Shown piece after piece: positions 19,943 through 32,344 of a DNA stretch of 64,000 nucleotides. The stretch is from Aquatica leii (Eukaryota; Arthropoda; Insecta; Coleoptera; Lampyridae). The stretch's first letter is position 1, and each line of letters begins with the position of its first letter. Where the stretch lies: assembly GCA_035610365.1 (NCBI GenBank), contig CM069434.1, positions 100,800,806 through 100,864,805 of the forward strand, written 5' to 3'. The translations under genes and the position numbers were made by a program. The notes beneath the pieces were generated by a model. The model was not told the origin of the DNA. It worked only from the letters and a program-made list of their open reading frames with translations, and ran no database searches.

Positions 19943-21170
19943 AAAAATTGACGAATAATAACAATAAATCCCCATAACAATTTTCTTTTAATTTAATTTC
20001 CATTGTTTTAGTTATTTCTATGTTTTCGATTTATATTTTACAAAAATAAATAAATATTTGAATATACATATTTTTTTGTTTTCTTAAATATAAAGCATGA
20101 TATTGTTTAAGTTTATTTGACATTGACTTGTGTCGTAACAATACAAGCTATTGTTTATGATATTAACCTGTTTTGAACAGGTAAACGGTAAACACAAATA
20201 TAAGAAAAGGTTGTAACTCGTACTTCATAATCATAACAAATAAGTAAGTTCGCAAAATAAAAACCACGATTTTGCAGATGGCAGCAGGTCTTAGTCTATT
20301 AGTTTATGAAAAGAGGGGGTACAGACGGGTAAAAAAAAGAGAAACAAGAGAGATAAAACTACAGTACGATTTTTAACACACTATTTGCGCCTCTTCTTAA
20401 ATTATTACTCAATGGTCAAACTTAATCTTAAAAATGCTGAAAAAACATTACAAATTTTTATAAAAAAACATTTAAAAAAATATAAAAATTTGCTAAAATG
20501 TATTATTAATTAAATTAAATATTTGAATTTTTAGTGTACTAAGGTGGTTTTTTTTATTGCAAGCTTTATTCGAGTCTATTTGAATGAAATTATTTTAAAG
20601 AATTATTAGGCTAGCAACAGAAATGTCCTAGGTAACAACAAAAGTGTATAAAATTATAAAACATAGACAGAAAGTAATTTAAAAAAAGGATATAAAATGC
20701 AATTGTTTCTTTTTTTATTTTGTTTCTAAAAAGTTCAATTTTAAACCTTTACCACAAATGTAAAAAAATGTCATTTTCGTTGACATAAATCAATGATTTT
20801 AATATCATTAGCAAAAGATGATTGCAAGAAAATGTTGTCATTTTTTATGCTAGGAAAATGTTTCATCAATTTAATCGGAAATTTACGAATTATTTATCGT
20901 ATATAGATTTAATTTATGACGCCCCTTCAACAAACATTTTTCAGTTTCTATTGTTATTAATTTTTTTATTCTACTTTGTTATTTAAACGTAATATTCTAG
21001 TGTTTCACTTATATACTGCTTATCGTTAATTATTGGTATTCAATTCTGACTTTACTGAGGTGGTGTATTTATTTATTTTTATGTTTCAGTTTTTTTTTGA
21101 AATAATTGTTATTCTTTAATTAACTATCATCCTATCTATTAATATATTTTAAATTAGTATTGGTTTTATC
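19943..21170. other. No gene seen
   Basis: Very AT-rich, no coding signal. Confidence 0.6.
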
Positions 21171-23400
21171 TATACAGGGTGTCCCACGACTTACGCTGTA
21201 GATCGATATACGAAGAAGTACCCGTAGGAAAAACTTCAAACATTTGCAACATAAGGAAGTTTTTTTAATCAAAAAATTTTCAAAGTTTTTTTAATTGGCG
21301 ATAAATAATCTTAGCAATATTATTTAAAACGTTCGTTTGTTACATTTGCTCACGACGTTAAAATCTCTGGATTATTAATTGTTAATATTAACAATATTCT
21401 TTGTCAAATAACTATTTCTCAATCGTCTGTTAATACCAATATTAACATATAAAAATGTACCAAAAAAAGATCGTTGATGAAATCTATTAATAAACGATTT
21501 TAAACCAATGAATGAATTTCTATTGATAAACAATTTTGTATAGCAACCAATGAAATCGTTATCAAACATTAAATTAATGATATTGTTCGACTACTAGAGA
21601 TAACAACAGGTTAGTTTCTATGTTTTAGTATATTTATTTTTATTCGTTTTACTGATATACCAGCAACGAAAAAACTTTAAAGCTACCTTGTTTGTTAATC
21701 AGTCATAATTAATCTGGGCAATATTAACGCGTTCGCTCGGTGGACTCTCTCAAAGCGTTAAAGTGTCTCAATTACTATTAACAGTTAAAGTTAGGTATAA
21801 AACATAAATGAAAGTTGTAACAATGTTTCATAAGATCGAAATGTGCAATAATATACAAAGAGTTTATTGAAAATACAAAAGCTATGGTTTACTTTCGGTA
21901 TAAGCAAAAGTACAAAAACCTTTAAAATATTTTAGTTGAATTGGGCATATCAACTAGCCTATGTTGCTAAATTTTCAAATTTTTCCTCCGGCTACTTTGC
22001 GTATATTGATCGACAGCGTTCGTCGTTGAATAACTTGTATATATCAGCAACATTTAGAATATTGTACTTGTGTATAGGTTATATTAAAAAACTGCACAAA
22101 TTATTTGACAAAACTTTATTGGTATATTTTTATAAATCTTTATAGATAAGGTATAAACCATTTGGATATAAACATTCGTTTACTCTTTGTAATTATACAC
22201 AATAAATTCTTAAAGTTAATTTAATTGTAGAAATTTATAGTAAATTATGATATTTTAATTTTAACATAAATAAATTATTTTTTATGAGCTTGATTCCTTT
22301 TTTGGAATCGATTTACATGCTTTCTCTAGTATGTCTATTGATATTTTTGTCATAAAACACCAATTTTTGTATTTCATTTGACAGCGTGATTTTATCATTT
22401 GTAAATCCCTTAATAAATCGGCGTATCGTTTTTAATTTAAAATTTAAATATAAAGTTTTGAATTTATTTTAGGATTTGGTGTTAATCAGCAATCACACAA
22501 GTATAAAAACAATCAAATAGAATGCATACTTTTTTCTGGTTATGCAACGGTTATAACTACATTAATTATTATTAAGTACATTAATTATATATAATTTCAT
22601 CAATACTTAGTTTAATTATGTAAGGTTAACGTTTAACACTTTTCATAAAATGTAATCTGATTGATGTCTTTTTCTTTTATTATTAGTCGCACTTTGGTAA
22701 ACATCAAAATTGTAAATTTGTAAATACAAATTTAGAGTTTATCTTTTTGTAAAACAAACGGCAATTTGAAATGTGGTTATTCAAATATATCAAATGCGTA
22801 CAACAGTAAATATAAAATATGTTAACTTATGTAAGAAGTATGTATGTACAAATTTTAACTGCATTTAAATTAAAACTAGTACTAGCGTACGTGTATAATT
22901 TGTGAAAACTAACACTACCGAAATAGTATCTGTTTAACCATATAAAGCAATAATAAAAGTTTGTGACTAATTGGTTAATCCCGGTTTTAAAAGATGTACA
23001 TGTTGGTGACGTAAACATGTCTGTGGCAAGTCAACGATGATTTTTCTGAGTATAATTTTTTTTGTGAACAAGAAAAGTTTTCATTTCAAGAAAAATGTTA
23101 TTAATTATTATTAATGTTATACGAAACCGATCAAAATATTTCGATACACAACAAATATTTTGGCTGTAAGTATTATTTAACCAAAGAACTAAAATTTGTT
23201 TAATTGATAACGCCATTAGAATTTGTTTTTGTAATGATGAGTCGAGTAGTTTTTTCAATTGTATTCTGACGAAGAAGGAATTTGATATGGGCGATCCAAT
23301 ATTGTGTCAAAAAATATCTCTCTTATTATACAAAATATAAAAAAAATATTTATAAAAGTTGTAAGGTCCTTAAAGTTTTACATTTTAAAAGTATTTACAA
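21171..23400. other. No gene; one transposon-end motif
   Basis: TACAGGGTGTCCCACGACTT at 21174-21193 looks like a transposon terminus of the ACAGGGTGT type also seen near 23.4, 23.67, 26.5 and 46.4 kb. Two diverged 80 bp stretches (about 21312-21395 and 21711-21790) share CAATATT, GTTCG and GTTAAA words. Nothing coding. Confidence 0.45.
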
Positions 23401-23403
23401 CTA

Positions 23404-23467
23404 TACAGGGTATTTCATAATATCAGGACAACACAAATCTACATTTGTTTAAATAGAACACCCTGTA
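23404..23467. mobile_element. 64 bp miniature TIR element
   Basis: Begins TACAGGGTATTT and ends AAATAGAACACCCTGTA, inverted ends of about 12 bp flanked by TAT. A tiny deletion derivative of an ACAGGGTGT-ended transposon. Confidence 0.55.
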
Positions 23468-23545
23468 TATTAATACGTTTTTGGAATCTCATTTTAAATT
23501 AGTCTTAACAATATAAGCAGTTTTAAAACTGTCTTCCAAATTTAT

Positions 23546-24122
23546 GACTTCAAAGAATGGCATGCTTTTGAGAAAAAAAATCTTGTATCAAAATGGTGTT
23601 TTGGTATAAAATTTAGCACTATTTGAGGTATCCATAAAAGTATTGATCGCGTAATTGAGTTTTACAGGGTGTTCTGTATTAAAGGTCAAAGATGCGGAAC
23701 TTTAAAGAATCAAAACTCGATTTTTTAAAATAGAACGACTTACACAATTATTGAGTTTGACATCTTGCCGAGAACTAAATTTTTTTATTAAAATGATATA
23801 ACATGTAACTATCCCAAAAGGTATTAAAGAGACCTTATTTTATTGAGAAAAGTACACAATTGCGAATTTTAGCAAAGAAATATTAAATGCCTTATCTGTC
23901 TGTTGGCCAAAAGAATTTACCAAAATCGGTTTTCCAAAAAAATGCAACTATCTAGAAGGCCTTTTAAAAATCCAATGGAACGTTTTAAACGACTGGCAAA
24001 TGTGGTATACGGGAAAACGTGTTTTAAATGAAGAAAATTTATGTGCTTCTTGCTTTTTGATGTATTTTACAGGTCATCATAATCGGCAGGAAAGCTAGGT
24101 GGTCTTTTACCCTACTTTTTTA
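23546..24122 (+). repeat. Left arm of a 0.58 kb inverted pair
   Basis: Aligns along its length with the reverse complement of 26052-26630, for example CTTGTATCAAAATGGTGTTT, TACAGGGTGTTCTGT, GACATCTTGCCGAGAAC and CAGGTCATCATAAT. The motif TACAGGGTGTT (from 23666) lies inside the arm, not at its end. Confidence 0.85.
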
Positions 24123-24490
24123 ATTAACCTGTGAGTTTTTAGAAATTCACTTGTCTTGATTACTTGAAATTATTCTACGAAATATTCTAGAGATGTGGTA
24201 TTTGCATAATAGTGCCATACTGATTCTATCGATCATTATATTAATGCTACATTCTCACAAAGGTAGGTCGGAAGAAGCAGTCTAATTGAATGGCCTCCAT
24301 GATCATCTGACTTGTCCAAAATTGACTTTTTTGTATGCGGCTACGTTAAAGGTGTAATTTATCAAAAAGATAATATAAAAAATAGAATTACACAAGTTTT
24401 TTTAAAATAATCAACCCATCACATTAAGAAATGTTAGTGCTTGCCTTAAAAATCAATTACAAAAATGTGTAAATCTTGGTGTGGGACACT
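24085..24490 (+). pseudogene. Mariner-type transposase C-terminal relic
   Basis: Shifted frames give FLEIHLS.LLE, MWYLHNSA (family W.HDGAPAH) and, at 24285-24409, EWPP.SSDLSKIDFFVCGYVKG followed by VIYQKD. The last is the WPPRSPDLTPLDFFLWGYLK block common in insect mariner/IS630-like transposases with a DUF4817-type N-terminus; the Arg has become a stop. Runs directly on from the left inverted arm, which probably belongs to the same element. Confidence 0.65.
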
Positions 24491-25215
24491 TTGAAAATGA
24501 ATATTAATTCAAGAAATTTAAGTTCTTTTGTTTTGTTTGTCCTTGTTAATTGTTTTGTACCAGGTATTTTTTCTTGTTATATAATTTTTTGACAGTGTTG
24601 GGCAATCTATGACGAATGGTTATAGTCCGGTTTGCGACATAGACTCAGAAGTAGAAAATACCATGACATAAGTCACGAAACAAACATTTAAACGTGCGCT
24701 TGCGTTTGATTACAGATTGCCTACAGACTCACAGCAAGAAATTTCGGCAAGAAAACTCGCCGAGAGTTCTCGTGAACATAGTATTTCCGTTTATACTCAC
24801 AAGAACTAACACTAACGTTCTCTTCCATATCCACTACACATGTAAAATAATAACGCCACTGTTTATTAGCACGAGACTGAACGAAAATATAATGAATATG
24901 AACTCTTTGAAGCGAGAGGATATACCGACATCGTACGAAGAACAAACGAGCGCGAGAACGAACCTGCGAAAAAGTATTCACATGAATGCTTAGCGGGATG
25001 GTTAAAATGTAAGATTTTTCTTAAAATGCTTTTTTTGTAAATGATTATTGCGCAAATATGTTTGAGCGATGTATTGATGTTAGCTTTGTTGTTTGGTTAC
25101 AGCATTGCTGGTGGTTACTGCTGTCAGAAAAATAATGACGGGTCGAGTCGAGTGTTTAAAGAAGAGTGGCCATGGAATCTTTTTTTATAAAATTTAAAAA
25201 TCTTGACACTTTACA
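24491..25215. other. No firm gene; lead-in to a hAT relic
   Basis: 24690-25000 is less AT-rich and open on both strands (plus 24694-24993, minus 24721-24981) but resembles no family. It may be the 5' part of the hAT element. Confidence 0.35.
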
Positions 25216-25740
25216 AAGAAACATGCAAGTAAAAAATATTTCTCTGTGACTAATGCAGAGAGAAAATCTTTTGCTAAAAGACAAAAGCAAAAATTATGTG
25301 GACAGCAGAATATGCTCATGAAACAGTTTGATGCTCAGAAAGCTGAAAAACTGGCAACTTATGTTGTCGCTTACAAAATTTCTAAGAACAATCAAATATT
25401 ATTGGATCTTAAATTTCTGAAAGATTGCGTTGTAGCTGTAAGCTACATTATTTGTTCAAGAAAAACTAAAAAGTTTCAATACTTAGCTATATTGCAAAAA
25501 ACGGTTACTACTTAAATTATAGCTAAACAATTATTTTAACAACTCGAAAGAAATTGCAATAAATTCGAATACTATCCTCTAACAATTGACGAAAACACAG
25601 ACATAAATAATACTGCTCAGTTACTGGTTTTTGTCAGAGGAATTGATCCAGAGTTCAGCATAACCAAAAAATTAGCGTACTTACTATTATTAAAAAGCAA
25701 AACAACTGGATAAATTATTTATGATTTGTTTCGAATTTTC
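25216..25740 (+). pseudogene. hAT transposase relic (ZBED5-like)
   Basis: Plus-strand patch KYFSVTNAERKSFAKRQKQK, QQNMLMKQFDAQKAEKLAT, YVVAYKISKNNQI and FLKDCVVAVSYIICSRK, then in a second frame KFEYYPLTIDENTDINN, TAQLLVFVRGIDPEFSI and KTTG. This is the post-zinc-finger and early catalytic region (DESTD..Q motif) of hAT transposases related to ZBED5-type domesticated genes. The BED finger and C-terminal dimerisation region were not found. Sits between the inverted arms. Confidence 0.7.
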
Positions 25741-25916
25741 TACTGTAACTTACTTGTGAACAAATTATGTAACGTTACCAACCCTAATCATAACGTTTGT
25801 TTTTTCTGGATGGTTTCATACACATTGATAATCAATCCATCCTTCGCGTGGTTTTTAAACTTATCAACACACTACGTTCACGAGGCTTGACTCATCGTCA
25901 ACTCTAATAATTTTTA

Positions 25917-26045
25917 AAATCCACTAAAACACTGTTCTCTAACCTGTTTACTTTCTTATAAGCAACCGCAATTTTTTTCCAAATTGTTTTTCATAATTTC
26001 ACGTTTTAAGGTCTCCTGAATCAGAAAAATGTATTTTTGACAAAA
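25917..26045 (+). repeat. Interspersed repeat head, upstream copy
   Basis: ACTGTTCTCTAACCTGTTTA, TTTCTTATAAG, GCAACCGCAATTTTTT and GTCTCCTGAATCA. Matches 26636-26768 in direct order, so the right inverted arm lies between two copies. Confidence 0.75.
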
Positions 26046-26051
26046 TAATAT

Positions 26052-26630
26052 TAAAAGGTAAAAGACCACCTTGCTTTCCTGTCAATTATGATGACCTGTA
26101 AAATACATTAAAAATGGACGGAAGCACAAAAAAAAATTTTCTTCATTTAAAAAACGTTTTCCCGTTGTTCACCACATTTGCTAGTGGTTCAAAACGTTCC
26201 ATTAGATTTTTAAAAAGTCTTCTAGATAGTTTCATTCTTTTGAATAACCGTTTTTGGTACATTTTTTTGGTCAACAGACAGGTAAGGCATTTAATATTTC
26301 TTTGCTAAAATTCGCAATTGTGTACTTTTGTCAATAAAATAAGGTATCTTTAATACCTTTTGGGATAGTTACATGTTATATCATTTTGATAAAAAATTTA
26401 GTTCTCGGCAAGATGTCAAACTCAAAAATTGTGTAAGTCGTTCTATTTTAAAAAATCGAGTTTTCATTCTTTAAAGTTCTGCATCTTTGACCTTTAACAC
26501 AGAACACCCTGTAATACACAATTAAGCGTTCAAAACTTTAATGGATGCCTCAAATAGTGCTAAATCTTACACCAAAACACCATTTTGATACAAGATTTTG
26601 ATTCTCAAAAGCATTTCATTCTTTGAAGTC
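26052..26630 (-). repeat. Right arm of the 0.58 kb inverted pair
   Basis: Reverse complement of 23546-24122. Outer end at GAAGTC (26630), inner end near AAAAGACCACC. It carries no readable transposase block. Confidence 0.85.
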
Positions 26631-26635
26631 CACTG

Positions 26636-27150
26636 GAACAGTGTTCTCTAACCTGTTTACTTTCTTATAAGGAAAGTATAGCAACCGCAATTTTTTTTCA
26701 ATTTTTTTTTTATAATTTTACGTGTTTGAAAGTCTCCTAAATCAAAAAAATTTATTTTTGACAAAAAAATTTAGGTGTCTGTGTATGTGTGTAACGATGT
26801 ACCCACGATAACTCTCGAACCAAAAGTCTTAGTAACTTAAAATTTGGTATGGAGTTTTTCATATTCTTTTGGTTCTATCAAAAGATGGGTCTAATAAAGA
26901 AACCGGAAATGGGTGTATCTGCAATTTTTAGTAGTTTTTCTTATATAATTTTGTACGTATGTAAATTATTCGAATTATTTTTATAGTTTCTTATAGAGCT
27001 AATTTTTCCTAACAATTTATTCACATAAAAAATTTGTCTAACATTAACAGTATACTAGATATTTATTGTATAATGTAAACTGAATTCCATATGTAATCTA
27101 AGTTCGAATCCTCCCTGCGACAATTTTTTTTATTTAAGAAAAAAAAATAA
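26636..27150 (+). repeat. Interspersed repeat family, copy A
   Basis: Contains TTATAAGGAAAGTATAGCAA, then CTCGAACCAAAAGTC, CAAAAGATGGGTCTAATAAA, AAACCGGAA and, near the end, AGTTCGAATCCTCCCTGCGA. The last word resembles a tRNA B box. Homologous to 32345-33015 (inverted) and 60865-61545. Confidence 0.75.
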
Positions 27151-27261
27151 ATTTTGGTTTTTGAATGACATTTGCTGTTTGTGTTTCTTAGAGTACCGCT
27201 AAACATTAGCTATTTTATTAGTATTTAAAATTGAAGCGGCGGTTTATGTTACAAATTTTTG

Positions 27262-27368
27262 GAAGTGGTAGCCACGGGTTTGAACCACGGACCTTTCATT
27301 CCTCCATTCGGTGTAATGCAGCGTAATGGCAGACGTTGGGAAGGTCATTGTATACACTACACCACAAT
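27262..27368 (-). repeat. tRNA-like SINE segment
   Basis: Minus strand reads TGGTGTAGTGTATACAATGA (A-box-like) and, about 60 bp on, GGTTCAAACCCGTGGCTACC (B-box-like), the spacing of an internal RNA polymerase III promoter. Arms do not form a clean cloverleaf and there is no clear terminator, so this is a tRNA-derived relic and not a tRNA gene. Confidence 0.5.
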
Positions 27369-27689
27369 CGATTGTTTGTAAATTGCTAAGATAAAGTATC
27401 ACATTCGTACGTTTTTTAATGTTTGAAATTGCAATAAGCAAATATTTTTTTTATGCAAAGTAAATATGGATTGACATTTTTTAAACTTATAGAACAAAAC
27501 TATAAAAAAAACTTATAAAGTTGAAAACCTATGTACGGCATTTCAATTTTTCCGCACAAAGCTATGATTGTTTAAGCACTGAAAAAGTAATTAAAAGCAT
27601 AATAATTAAGTAGGTTACGTTTTACTTATAAATTTAATGTTTTTTAAGAATTAAGTTTGAAGACATTCTAATAAGTAATTGTATTAGAA

Positions 27690-27815
27690 GTCAATACAAA
27701 CGTGTACATATCACTTCAAAGTGGTTTTATGACAACATAACCTTAAAAATTATGTAGACATTCCTTCATCATTCCTTATAAGAAAGTCGTGTGGTGATCA
27801 CACCAGTTTTTTTAC
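27690..27815 (+). repeat. Interspersed repeat family, tail fragment
   Basis: ATATCACTTCAAAGTGGTTT, GACAACATAACCTTAAAAAT, CATTCCTTATAAGAAAGTCG and GTGTGGTGATCACACCAG. Inverted match at 32370-32495, partial matches at 61205-61545. Confidence 0.75.
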
Positions 27816-28290
27816 TACATTAAAGTAAGATGATTAATGCGTTTAAGAGAGTCAGAAACGTAAGTAAGGAGATTTAAGACTTTCTGACAATACATGGAAA
27901 TGGAACAAATTTAAAATAATATCTGACATAAATTGGCTTGCCGATTTCGCATTTATACGAATCTCCTTTTACACCTAAATAAATTGAATACAAAGCTTCA
28001 GAGCAAGAATCAATTCTTAGATGAGGTTTAGGGGCATTTCAAAGTCCTCAAATTACAACTTAAATTATTTTGCAGCTGTATGGAAAAAAATAACATTTCC
28101 AAATCTGAACAGCATGTCACCATTCTCAGATGAAAAATTAAAGAGATTCGCTCAACAATCGAACAGACTCCACTAGAAATTTGACATTATGACAATTAGG
28201 AAAAAATGTCTTCACAATAGGCTTGCGCATAATCAACTTTTTTGATTGCTAAAAGTATCGGCATTGCAAATGGAATCATCATCTTTTCTT
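27816..28290. other. No gene seen
   Basis: Probably includes the 3' tail of the LINE on the minus strand; nothing else visible. Confidence 0.5.
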
Positions 28291-28298
28291 CTTTAACA

Positions 28299-28716
28299 CT
28301 AGTACGTGTCGAGGTATCTTTCAAATTTATATTTCCATAACAAAGTTACGCCATTTTTCTACAGTATTGCTAATATAATTACCTCTCGCCATGACTTTTC
28401 CTTACTCTCTAATATCTTTACCATGCTGTTGTTCCAGGATTTTCTGGGTCGCCCTCTTCTGTTTTTACCTGTTTTTCCAGTTTCCCATACTTTTTTGACT
28501 TGTCTTGAACTATCTATTTGGATTAAGTGGCCCATTCATTTTAATTTTTTCTGTTTTCTTCTCTTCCTATATTTTGTTTTTAGAGATTTCATTCTTAATT
28601 TTTCTTTGATGTGGTCATTTCTTATTTTATCTTTTTTTTTAAATCTTTCCATATTTTTCAAATATCTTATTTCTGCAGCCTGTAATGTAATATCTTGTCT
28701 TTTGTTTAGTACCTAA
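28299..28716 (-). pseudogene. LINE 1 C-terminal region
   Basis: Minus strand AAEIRYLKNMERFKKKDKIR, GHLIQIDSSRQVKKVWETGK and NRRGRPRKSWNNSM, then a short tail to a TAG at 28299-28301. The RGRPRKSW block near the end of the polyprotein is common to RTE-like LINEs. Confidence 0.75.
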
Positions 28717-28959
28717 TTCTCAAATCCATATGTTAATACATATAAGTTTATATATTATGTTGTACAATTTTATTTTTATTATATGTTTTTGTTGTTGTTT
28801 TTCGATTTCCTATTTTTTCTTCTTGTGTTCCCGCTCTGCTTATAATTATATTTCCAATTTCTTCTTCCTGTGTTCATGCTCTGTTTATAATTACTTCTAG
28901 ATACTATATTCACTTCTTCTAATATTTTTTCGCTGGGTGTGATACTTATTTTTTTTTGT

Positions 28960-29785
28960 ACTGGAAATGACCATTACCTTAGTTTATTCTTTATTACCTA
29001 TTAAGTTGTATTCTTTGAGTATATCTGTCTACACATTTATATTTTCTTTCCATTCTTGACTGCTTTTAGCAAGTAGTACGTCGTCTGCAAATACACATGA
29101 TTGTATTCTAACTTTTGTAGTTTATAATATCATATTGCGTATTTTGTCGTTCTTTTTCAATTTTGTTTCATAATTTCATTATTGATTAATGCTGATAAAG
29201 AGTAAGGAATTTGTCGTACTCCATGTTTATTTATGAAATTTTCTGTGATTCTGCTACTTGTTCGGATTTTATTATCGTCGCCTCATATGAACTTTTAACG
29301 GTTTTTAATAAATCAGCATCTACCCTTTTGTTTTGTAGTGTATCCTATATTTGGTCTCTGTTTACCATATCAAATGCCTTTTGCATATCTATAAAACCTA
29401 CATAGATGCCTTCTCTCTTTGTTAGTGCTTTTATAATCTGTTGTATTGTGAATATGTGGTCGTTTACGCTGTGGGTTGGTCTAAAGCCACTTTGTTCGTC
29501 TGATAATTTTGTTTCTATTATATTCCTTACTATCTGTTCTCTTACGCCTTCGAAAATTTTAGTGCCGTACATATTAGAGATAATTATAAGTTTATTTGTT
29601 TCTTGGGTGCGGTTTATTTTTCTTGTTTCTTCATTTCTTATGCTCTTTTTTTGTTCGTGTCTTTTATTGATGAGTAGTTTGTAAAAATATACTTTTGATT
29701 TTCCCATGATTTCTTTTTCGTTAGTTAACGATAGTCCATTTTTATCTTTTATACATCTTACTTTTACTACATGTTTATTTCGCAA
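28960..29785 (-). pseudogene. LINE 1 reverse transcriptase
   Basis: KLSDEQSGFRPTHSVNDHIF, YVGFIDMQKAFDMVNRDQI (first catalytic Asp), then a shifted GVRQIPYSLSALI and CVFADDVLLAKSSQEWKE, which carries the FADD active site near 29085. The palm region between fingers and AFD is intact; the GVRQGDSLS block has lost residues. Confidence 0.8.
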
Positions 29786-30094
29786 GTTTTGAAGTACTTT
29801 ATAAATAAGTTTTTGGCTTTCTTTGTTGTTTCTTTTTCTAATTTTTATCCAAATTTTCGTTTAGTTTCAGTTACCAAGTTTTCAATTTTGTTTCATTGTT
29901 CTTTGAATCTCTCGTAGTCTTGCTGATTCTTGCTCTGTAAATACTGTTTATATACTTTTTCCTTTCCTTCAATTCTTTTTTAATACGTACATCCTACCAT
30001 TTCGTCTTTTTCATGTGGTCTTCTTTTACAGTTAGTCCGCAAATTTCTGTTGCTACCTTTGTAATTATTTCTTTAAACACTTTGCATATGTCAT

Positions 30095-30690
30095 TTACGT
30101 TATTATTTTGCCCCGTCTGTGTTTAAAATACGTATTCATTATATCTAGGTTGTTATGGTTACAAAATTGAGTTAGACTATTATGATTCATCGTTTGCTTC
30201 CCGTGTTTTACTTTCACTTCTTGATTCTTATCAAATTGATTGCTCACTCTAACATTCAACTCGCTTAGTAGGATTAATTTTCCTCTATCACCTTGTACTG
30301 TTTCTTGTAGGTGCCTTATAAACGTATTCGTATCTTCTATTTTAGCGTCTTCATTTGAGGCATACACAATCACTAGTATCAAAGTCTTATTTCATTCCTT
30401 ATGTATTACTACCTTTAATAACCTTTGGTTTATGTATTTCCATCTACTTATTTTATCCACTACTTATTTTCTTACTAGACATGTTACTCCTCTTTTCGCA
30501 TGTTCTGTTTCTTCCACTCCTACGTATATTAGTAAATTACCATCTCCTAACACTTTAGTTCCTTTACCTTTCTTTTTTATCTCCGTCACCGCTATGCATA
30601 ATTGTTTTCTATTATTTCAAGTAATTCTATTCCATTTATTCCTCTCACGTTCCAAGTTTCTATTTTCTATTCATTGTAATGAAGTCTTTT
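30095..30690 (-). pseudogene. LINE 1 endonuclease (EEP fold)
   Basis: Starts around 30670 with IETWNVRGINGIELLEII, continues in shifted frames with AVTEIKKKGKGTKVLGDG and HAKRGVTCLVRK, then LILVIVYASNEDAKIED, GKLILLSELNVRVSNQFD (family GDFNA motif altered to ELNV) and KHGKQTMNHNSLTQFCNHN. These are ordered blocks of an apurinic-type endonuclease that nicks target DNA. The final His/Asp block is missing. Confidence 0.75.
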
Positions 30691-30699
30691 ATTTCTTCT

Positions 30700-32340
30700 A
30701 TTCTTCTGTCTCTTAAGTCTGTTCATTGCGTTTACCGCCTTTGTTTTAGTGTTTTGATCTTCATCGTTTCCTTTTTTCGTGGTTTGTGTCGTTTCCCTAA
30801 TTCTTATTTTACTATTTGTTATTAATTTTTTAGAGTAGTTTTTGTTTATGTACTCTTCAAGAATTTTTCACGCACTTCTGTACCTGAATTGCCGTAATTG
30901 GTCGTATTCATGCAAAGAAATATTGTTGTAACCATTTTTTTTAATTATTTAAATAATTAATTTTTTCATAAAGTTTTTCTTACATGCTTAAAAAAAGACA
31001 AAAAACTATAAACAACGACTATCCTAATTATAAATTATATACCAAAGCAATTATTTCTATCGTGCAATGAATTACACTTATTATGATGCAAATTATCAAG
31101 TTAAATTACTAATACGGTAAACGTCCTATTTAAATGAAGTTACGGCTTCCTAAAAATTAAAGATACAGCAACACTAACGCTCATCTAAAAAAAATAAATT
31201 AATATTTTCTGTTAATGATTAATTACATAATAGTGACAAGCTAAATTGTTTTGAGTTCTTAATTACTATTTCTAGATACATTCCGGAAATTGTATGTGAA
31301 ATTATAACAGTTGTAATTAATAGCAAATGTTAAAAATTGTTTAATCGTGATGTTTGCACCTATATCTTATATTGAAAATTACAGTTAACTAGTAATGTTG
31401 CTTGTATGTTATTTAAACAATGCATATTATGTAAATTTCTACAAACAAGGTTGAAAATTAATGTAGATAACTATTATCAGCTTACAAACGTGAAGTAGCT
31501 AATACAGTTTTGTAATTTATTTTATTATTATTGATTTATTGAAATTAGAACACATTCGATTGTTGATCTAAACCGGATGTATTGCAACAAAATATAAACA
31601 CCACTATAGATCAAAGAAAAAAATAAAATGCAGATTAATTAGTTTACGTAACTTTGTGTTTTTAAAATAAAGTTAAACTTGAATTAATTGTTATTCAATT
31701 AGGATTTTTATTTGCTTATAATTTGAAGCATATTTTAATTTGCTAGATAATATTACAACAAAAAAAAATTAATATGATTTTGAAGAAAAAATAAATAAAA
31801 TTTTTGCTTTAAAATACAGTTCTTATTTGGGCTAATAAATTATGTTGAATAAATAACTTAAAAAAATTGTAACTCTAAAATTTATTGTTATTGTAATTAA
31901 TGTTGTTTTCTTAAATTGTTACATTTTTCCTATTTTTTAAAATTTGTTTTTAGTTTTGAACCAGTTTAAAGTTTGAAATTAAGAATTCATCATCACGATT
32001 GGTTGTTTTTTTGTATTATATATATCATTATTTTGTATACTAAAATATTACTTATACTAAAATAAGAATAGAAAAAAAAACTAAATAAATAAAAAAGTAA
32101 AGGTCATAGATAAGATAAAATAATATAGAAATTTTTTTAGAAAATTTAGATTCCAGAAAGCAAACCAAACAGTAATAGAAACAAATCATTGTACATTAGT
32201 GATAAGGAGTTCGATTTATTTTACTAAATTGATTCAACTGATTCAATTATAGAAAAAAAATTGTTCCAAACAAGTTCAACAGTTAATTAATATAAGCAGT
32301 AATAAGACCGTATACTCTAAGAAGTACACAATAACTGACG
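30700..32340. other. No gene seen
   Basis: AT-rich. The first 200 bp may be LINE 1 5' sequence. Confidence 0.55.
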
Positions 32341-32344
32341 CGCA

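Larger units (their letters stand above)
28299..30690 (-). mobile_element. RTE-like LINE, degenerate
   Basis: Single polyprotein read on the minus strand as endonuclease, reverse transcriptase and C-terminal region, with many stops and shifts and an internal deletion between endonuclease and RT. No second ORF and no LTRs. The endonuclease and RT resemble RTE/BovB-type elements, but the clade is a judgement from motifs. Confidence 0.75.

Noticed and set aside
24694..24993. Plus and minus ORFs of 99 and 86 codons over the same DNA
   Set aside because: Both are open because of base composition; neither shows a domain, signal or homologous motif.
28306..28716. Plus-strand ORF of 136 codons, hydrophobic
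   Set aside because: Antisense shadow of the LINE C-terminal region (RGRPRKSW block on the minus strand); the membrane-like look comes from an AT-rich antisense frame.
30240..30716. Plus-strand ORF of 158 codons, the longest plus-strand ORF not from gag
   Set aside because: Antisense of the LINE endonuclease.
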